Source: UMGS1613 sp963616135 (GTDB lineage Bacteria; Bacillota_I; Bacilli_A; RF39; UBA660). Taken from it: 28,402 nt of DNA. The notes beneath the pieces are model-generated. The model worked only from the letters and a program-made list of their open reading frames with translations. It was not told where the DNA came from and did not search any database. The stretch lies in assembly GCA_963616135.1 (NCBI GenBank), contig CAVEJT010000009.1, positions 1-28,402 of the forward strand, given 5' to 3'. This document shows, piece by piece, positions 24,927 through 28,402 of this stretch (the stretch's first letter is position 1; every line of letters starts with the position of its first letter). The position numbers were made by a program, and so were the translations under genes.

Positions 24927-26951
24927 CTATTTATGCTTTAATATCCTAAGTGAATTTAATATTGTAAGTAATGTAACACCTACATCAGCAAATACTGCTT
25001 GCCACATACTTGCTATACCTAAAGCGCTTAATATAAGTACTAATACTTTTATTCCTATAGCAAATATCAAATTTTCTTTTATTATTTTATTTGTAAATCT
25101 AGATATATCTATAGCATCTATTATTTTATTTAGTTCATCAGTCATAATAACTACATCTGATGATTCAATTGCAGCATCACTTCCAATTCCTCCCATAGAT
25201 ATTCCTATATGTGATAAAGCAAGTGTTGGTGAGTCATTTATTCCATCACCTACAAAGGCAACTATTTCATTGTTTTTAATATATTCATTTACAGCATTAT
25301 ATTTATCTTCTGGTAATAACTCATACTTAACATCTATATTTAATTTCTTTGATATTTTAAGTGAATTTTCTTTACTATCACCAGTTAAAATCTCACATTT
25401 AATACCTCTTTTTTTCAAATTCTCTATAGTATTTTTCGCGCTATCTTTTATTTTATCTGTAATAGTAATATTAGCTATTAACTTTTCATCAATACTTAAA
25501 TAACAAATAGCTCCTACATCTTTTGTGTTACATAGTTTATAATTTCCAATTTTAATTTCTTTATTATCTAATTTAAAAGTTATACCATTACCTTTAATCT
25601 CTTTAAAATCTTTAACATCATCACTATTATAAGAACAATTTAATAGTTTAACTATACTTTTACCAATTGGATGATTTGATAATGCTTCTCCTTTATATAT
25701 TATTTTCTCTACATCTTTTTCTTTATCATTTTTATCTATTATATTTATATTTATGCTGTCAAATTTACCTGTAGTAATTGTTCCTGTTTTATCAAAAACA
25801 ATTCTATCTAAATTTTTTAAGGTATCTAAATAATTACTCCCCTTTATAAGTATTCCAGTTTTTGATGATACTCCAATACCTGCAAAATAACTAAGTGGTA
25901 CTGATATAGCGATAGCACATGGACAAGATATTACTAAAAATACAAGTGCTTTATAAAACCAATTATTAAACGGAACATTAGTAAATATAACACCATATAA
26001 AATTAACAATATAGCTAACATAAATACAAGCGGTGTATATATTTTCGCTGCTTTATTTACAAATGTTTCTGTTTTAGCTTTATTTGTACTAGCATTTTCT
26101 ACAAGCTCTAAAATTTTATTTACTGTACTATTTTCATAGTCTTTAGTAACATTTATTTCTAATAAACCTTCTTCCACTATCATTCCAGAAAGTGCTTGAT
26201 CATCTACTTTTATTTTTCTTAATACACTCTCCCCTGTTATAGCGCTCGTATTAACTTTAGCGTTTCCAACTTTAACAATGCCATCAAGAGGTATTCTCTG
26301 TCCTATTTTTACTACTATAGTATCTCCTACCTTTATTTCTTCTGGTGGTACTTCTACATTACCATCAGTTGTTTTTAAAGTTGCTGTTAAAGGTTTTATA
26401 TTCATTAAACTTGAAATAGATTTTCTAGAATTATTAACTGCTATTCCTTCTAAAATTTTACCTATTTCATATAATACTATAACCATCAAACCTTCACTTT
26501 GTTTATCTATAAAATATGCACCTAAACAAGATATTGTTATTAAAAAATTTTCATTTAATGTTTTTTCCTTAATTAAAAGCTTTATAGCCTTAATAAATGT
26601 TTTATATAAAAGTAATATATAAGATATTACTACAAACACCTTACCAATTATATTTGGTAATAATAATCCCACAATTCCTATTATAGTACCAATTATTAAT
26701 ACAATTACTTTAGATTTTATATTTTCTTCTTTTACTTCTTTATCATATATAGTTGTATCAGGTTCTACCTTTTTAACAATATTATTTACATATTTTAACA
26801 CATCCCTTGTAATATCTGTTTCTACAGTTAATTTTAAACTAGAAAAATTAATTGATGCATTTTTAATATTTTTATCTTTATTTAAAGCAACCTCTATTTT
26901 ATTCGCACAATTAACACAATCTAGATTACTTATATTAAATTTATATTTCAT
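24927..26951 (-). CDS. P1B-type heavy-metal (Zn/Cd/Pb-type) exporting ATPase
   Basis: 674 aa. An N-terminal HMA metal-binding domain carries the Cys pair in NLDCVNCANKIE (residues about 10-20). Eight membrane helices follow the P1B plan. The transport motif CPC lies in SCPCAIAIS (about residue 342). The actuator segment is SAITGES, the phosphorylated Asp lies in FDKTGTITTGK (about 385), the P1B HP dipeptide in LSNHPIGKS, and GDGINDSPTLALS is near 566. The last helix contains FADVGVTLLTILNSL, whose Asp is typical of the Zn/Cd/Pb subgroup (ZntA/CadA) rather than copper pumps. It exports divalent soft metal ions across the membrane. The start overlaps the ArsR regulator by 11 bases, so both are induced together. 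Confidence 0.94.
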   Translation of the reverse strand: MKYKFNISNLDCVNCANKIEVALNKDKNIKNASINFSSLKLTVETDITRDVLKYVNNIVKKVEPDTTIYDKEVKEENIKSKVIVLIIGTIIGIVGLLLPNIIGKVFVVISYILLLYKTFIKAIKLLIKEKTLNENFLITISCLGAYFIDKQSEGLMVIVLYEIGKILEGIAVNNSRKSISSLMNIKPLTATLKTTDGNVEVPPEEIKVGDTIVVKIGQRIPLDGIVKVGNAKVNTSAITGESVLRKIKVDDQALSGMIVEEGLLEINVTKDYENSTVNKILELVENASTNKAKTETFVNKAAKIYTPLVFMLAILLILYGVIFTNVPFNNWFYKALVFLVISCPCAIAISVPLSYFAGIGVSSKTGILIKGSNYLDTLKNLDRIVFDKTGTITTGKFDSININIIDKNDKEKDVEKIIYKGEALSNHPIGKSIVKLLNCSYNSDDVKDFKEIKGNGITFKLDNKEIKIGNYKLCNTKDVGAICYLSIDEKLIANITITDKIKDSAKNTIENLKKRGIKCEILTGDSKENSLKISKKLNIDVKYELLPEDKYNAVNEYIKNNEIVAFVGDGINDSPTLALSHIGISMGGIGSDAAIESSDVVIMTDELNKIIDAIDISRFTNKIIKENLIFAIGIKVLVLILSALGIASMWQAVFADVGVTLLTILNSLRILKHK

Positions 26952-27234
26952 TTATATGTTCACATCCCATCTTAAATATTTTTTCAACATGATCATCAGC
27001 TAAAAAATAATACATCTCTTTACCATCTTTTCTATATTTTACTAATTTTGAATCTTTTAATATTCTAAGTTGATGAGATATTGCTGATTGACTTACATTT
27101 AATTTATTTTGTATTTCACTTACACACAATTCTCCATTTAATAATACATTTATTATTTTTACTCTAGTAGAATCTCCAAATATTTTAAAAAGTTCTGCTA
27201 TATCTATTATTTTGTCATCATCTAATAAATTCAT
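26941..27234 (-). CDS. ArsR/SmtB-family metal-sensing repressor
   Basis: 97 aa. Winged helix with the recognition helix LNVSQSAISHQLRILKDSKLV. The alpha-3 metal site of CadC/ArsR (ELCVCD) is changed to ELCVSE, losing a cysteine. At the C-terminal helix DDHVEKIFKMGCEHINE shows Asp-x-His-x10-His-x2-Glu, the spacing of the zinc site in SmtB/CzrA. It is therefore most likely a zinc-responsive repressor that leaves its operator (27249-27268) when metal binds. ATG follows AAGGAGG. It is co-transcribed with the exporter it would control. Ligand assignment is inference from the residue pattern. Confidence 0.9.
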   Translation of the reverse strand: MNLLDDDKIIDIAELFKIFGDSTRVKIINVLLNGELCVSEIQNKLNVSQSAISHQLRILKDSKLVKYRKDGKEMYYFLADDHVEKIFKMGCEHINEI

Positions 27235-27248
27235 ACATCCTCCTTTTT

Positions 27249-27303
27249 ATATGAATAAATGTTCATATATTTATATTATACCCCGTTTTTAAAAAAATGT
27301 TAA
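27249..27303 (-). promoter_or_regulatory. Promoter and SmtB-type operator of the metal-export operon
   Basis: Minus strand: -35 TTAACA (27298-27303), 17-base spacer, -10 TATAAT (27275-27280). Immediately downstream is the inverted repeat ATATGAACATTTATTCATAT (27249-27268). This matches the TGAACA...TTCA core typical of SmtB/CzrA operators and covers the expected transcription start. Confidence 0.75.
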
Positions 27304-27328
27304 CAAAAAACTGATATTTTATCAGTTT
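27304..27328 (-). terminator. Terminator of the partial surface-protein gene
   Basis: The stem AAACTGATA / TATCAGTTT (27308-27316 and 27320-27328) is followed on the minus strand by TTTTTTG. It overlaps the stop codon of the gene at 27327. Confidence 0.7.
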
Positions 27329-28402
27329 ATTTTAAATTTGATTTTAAAACTTCTATTACTGGGCGAACGCCACTGTAAGCGCCAGCATCATTGTCTACCA
27401 AGTATGCATAAATGAAAGAGTTGGAAGAGATATACCATGCATTGTAAGTGTCACCAGCGTAAGAAGAAGCTGTCCAATAAACCCCATATTGTGTTTCTAC
27501 ATTATTTAAACAGCCATCGTATGTACAGTCCCAGCCTGTTCTATCATATAACCATCCATATGAACATCCGCTCGTATTTCCACTTTTAATTATGGTTCCT
27601 TCTTTGCATGTGTCACTTGGAGTACCTGTTTTACTATCAAAATAATAACCACCAGTTGCTGTTTTTTCATCCCATACTGTATTTCCTGTTATTTGAGCTA
27701 TTTCATTCATTGTGATTAATCTTGCTTTATATTCACTATAATCTATTGTATAGTATGCATTGCTGCCTTGTCCTCTTTGGTCCATTGTGTAATTTGATGG
27801 AGTTTCTGTTCCAACCCATGATGCTGTATCTGTTTTTAATTGATCTAGTAATTCTTTTGGTCCATTTACATTAGTTGAAAGATTATTAGAATCTTTATAT
27901 GTACTATTCCATTCTATAAGTGCTGTAGTATTATGATCTAATATCAAATTTACTTTTTCTCCTCCATCATCATTAAACGCATAAAATTTTAAGCAACTAT
28001 TTTGTTTATCTTCTGAATTAGTACCATTATATCCTTGTTTACTATTTTGATAATCTTGAATAGTAACTGTTTGTAAATTGGATTTAAATGCTGTTACATC
28101 CCCATATGAATCACTATATTCTTTTTCAGAACATTGTTTTCCTGATGCAACATCAAAATACACAACCTCTCCATTATAATATACTTTCTCTCCATATGTA
28201 TATTCTGTTGACTTTTCATTTACTTTACAATTTTCTAAATAGATATTTCCTTTGGTTGATATTATTACATCACATGCTGTTTTTGATCCATCATAATCTA
28301 CTTTGAATTCTGTATCTCCTTGTTTTAATGTTTTCCCATCTTCTGTTGTATACTTTCCACTTGGTAAAGTATTTCCATTTAATTTTGCTTTTGCTACTGC
28401 TT
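27327..28402 (-). CDS. Partial secreted/surface protein with a C-type-lectin-like (FISUMP-like) C-terminus
   Basis: At least 357 codons are in the window and the frame stays open to the right edge, so the true start lies outside. The GTG at 28161-28163 is only internal. The visible N-terminal part (LNGNTLPSGKYTTEDGK, KTACDVIISTKGNIYLENC) looks like repeated extracellular modules with scattered Cys. The middle has ARLITMNEIAQITG. The end (YWTASSYAGDTY ... SGVRPVIEVLKSNLK) resembles the WTSS...GVRP C-terminal module of C-type-lectin/FISUMP-like surface proteins common in gut bacteria. About a third of the last 40 codons end in C (TAC, GAC, AAC, TTC), unlike the rest of the gene. No function is assigned; surface location is inference. 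Confidence 0.75.
   Translation of the reverse strand, partial: AVAKAKLNGNTLPSGKYTTEDGKTLKQGDTEFKVDYDGSKTACDVIISTKGNIYLENCKVNEKSTEYTYGEKVYYNGEVVYFDVASGKQCSEKEYSDSYGDVTAFKSNLQTVTIQDYQNSKQGYNGTNSEDKQNSCLKFYAFNDDGGEKVNLILDHNTTALIEWNSTYKDSNNLSTNVNGPKELLDQLKTDTASWVGTETPSNYTMDQRGQGSNAYYTIDYSEYKARLITMNEIAQITGNTVWDEKTATGGYYFDSKTGTPSDTCKEGTIIKSGNTSGCSYGWLYDRTGWDCTYDGCLNNVETQYGVYWTASSYAGDTYNAWYISSNSFIYAYLVDNDAGAYSGVRPVIEVLKSNLK

Noticed and set aside
28088..28306. Plus-strand frame opposite the surface-protein gene
   Set aside because: The opposite frame is open to the window edge and has protein-like content and a terminator; this one is a shadow.
1..28402. Mycoplasma-type code with TGA as tryptophan
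   Set aside because: Conserved tryptophans are encoded by TGG and no accepted gene needs TGA read-through.

Overview
The window comes from a very AT-rich, low-GC Gram-positive (Firmicutes/Bacilli-type) anaerobe or facultative fermenter, most like the small-genome gut Bacilli. The base composition, strong AGGAGG-type ribosome binding sites, glycyl-radical fermentation (pflB/pflA), an arginine deiminase operon, NAD-dependent ligase, membrane-anchored PrsA and lipoprotein signals point this way. The genus assignment is inference. Every gene I accept lies on the minus strand, so transcription runs from high to low coordinates.

Right to left. 27327-28402: the 3' part of a secreted-looking gene that runs off the window; its last ~40 codons have strikingly C-rich third positions. 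24927-27280: a zinc/cadmium-type P1B ATPase with its SmtB-like ArsR repressor, promoter and operator. 23470-24805: a solitary TnpB (IS200/IS605-type RNA-guided nuclease) gene broken by one missing base in an A-run, with a strong promoter and a likely omega RNA. 18727-23450: an arginine deiminase operon, arcA-arcB-(arcC fused to a YfcC-type transporter). 16510-18699: an amino-acid ABC transporter, with substrate-binding protein and permease fused, plus its ATPase.

8196-16464 holds the main discovery. A class B PBP transpeptidase gene (PBP2x/SpoVD type, with PASTA domain) is split into an N-terminal part (15223-16464) and a C-terminal part (8196-8864). Between them sits a 6,361-bp element bounded by a large serine recombinase. 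Removing exactly this length restores an uninterrupted 635-residue PBP with the conserved SVTPIQQ segment. The predicted crossover is a CA dinucleotide inside a shared ATACA. Joining the element ends recreates an attP with 10/11-bp inverted arms centred on that CA. It also extends the recombinase reading frame by 36 codons that now lie stranded at the far end of the element. Cargo: an AbiEi/AbiEii toxin-antitoxin pair, an S66 (LD-carboxypeptidase/MccF-like) peptidase, a histidine phosphatase, a lipoprotein and a small ORF next to the recombinase.

5213-8162: a PrsA-like foldase with its own TTGACA promoter, followed by a membrane-anchored hendecad coiled-coil protein with three perfect 132-bp higher-order repeats. 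145-5092: ligA-pflB-pflA, tightly packed. 1-74: the start of a Rpn/PD-(D/E)XK-like gene that apparently begins at ATA. I saw no tRNA, rRNA or CRISPR.
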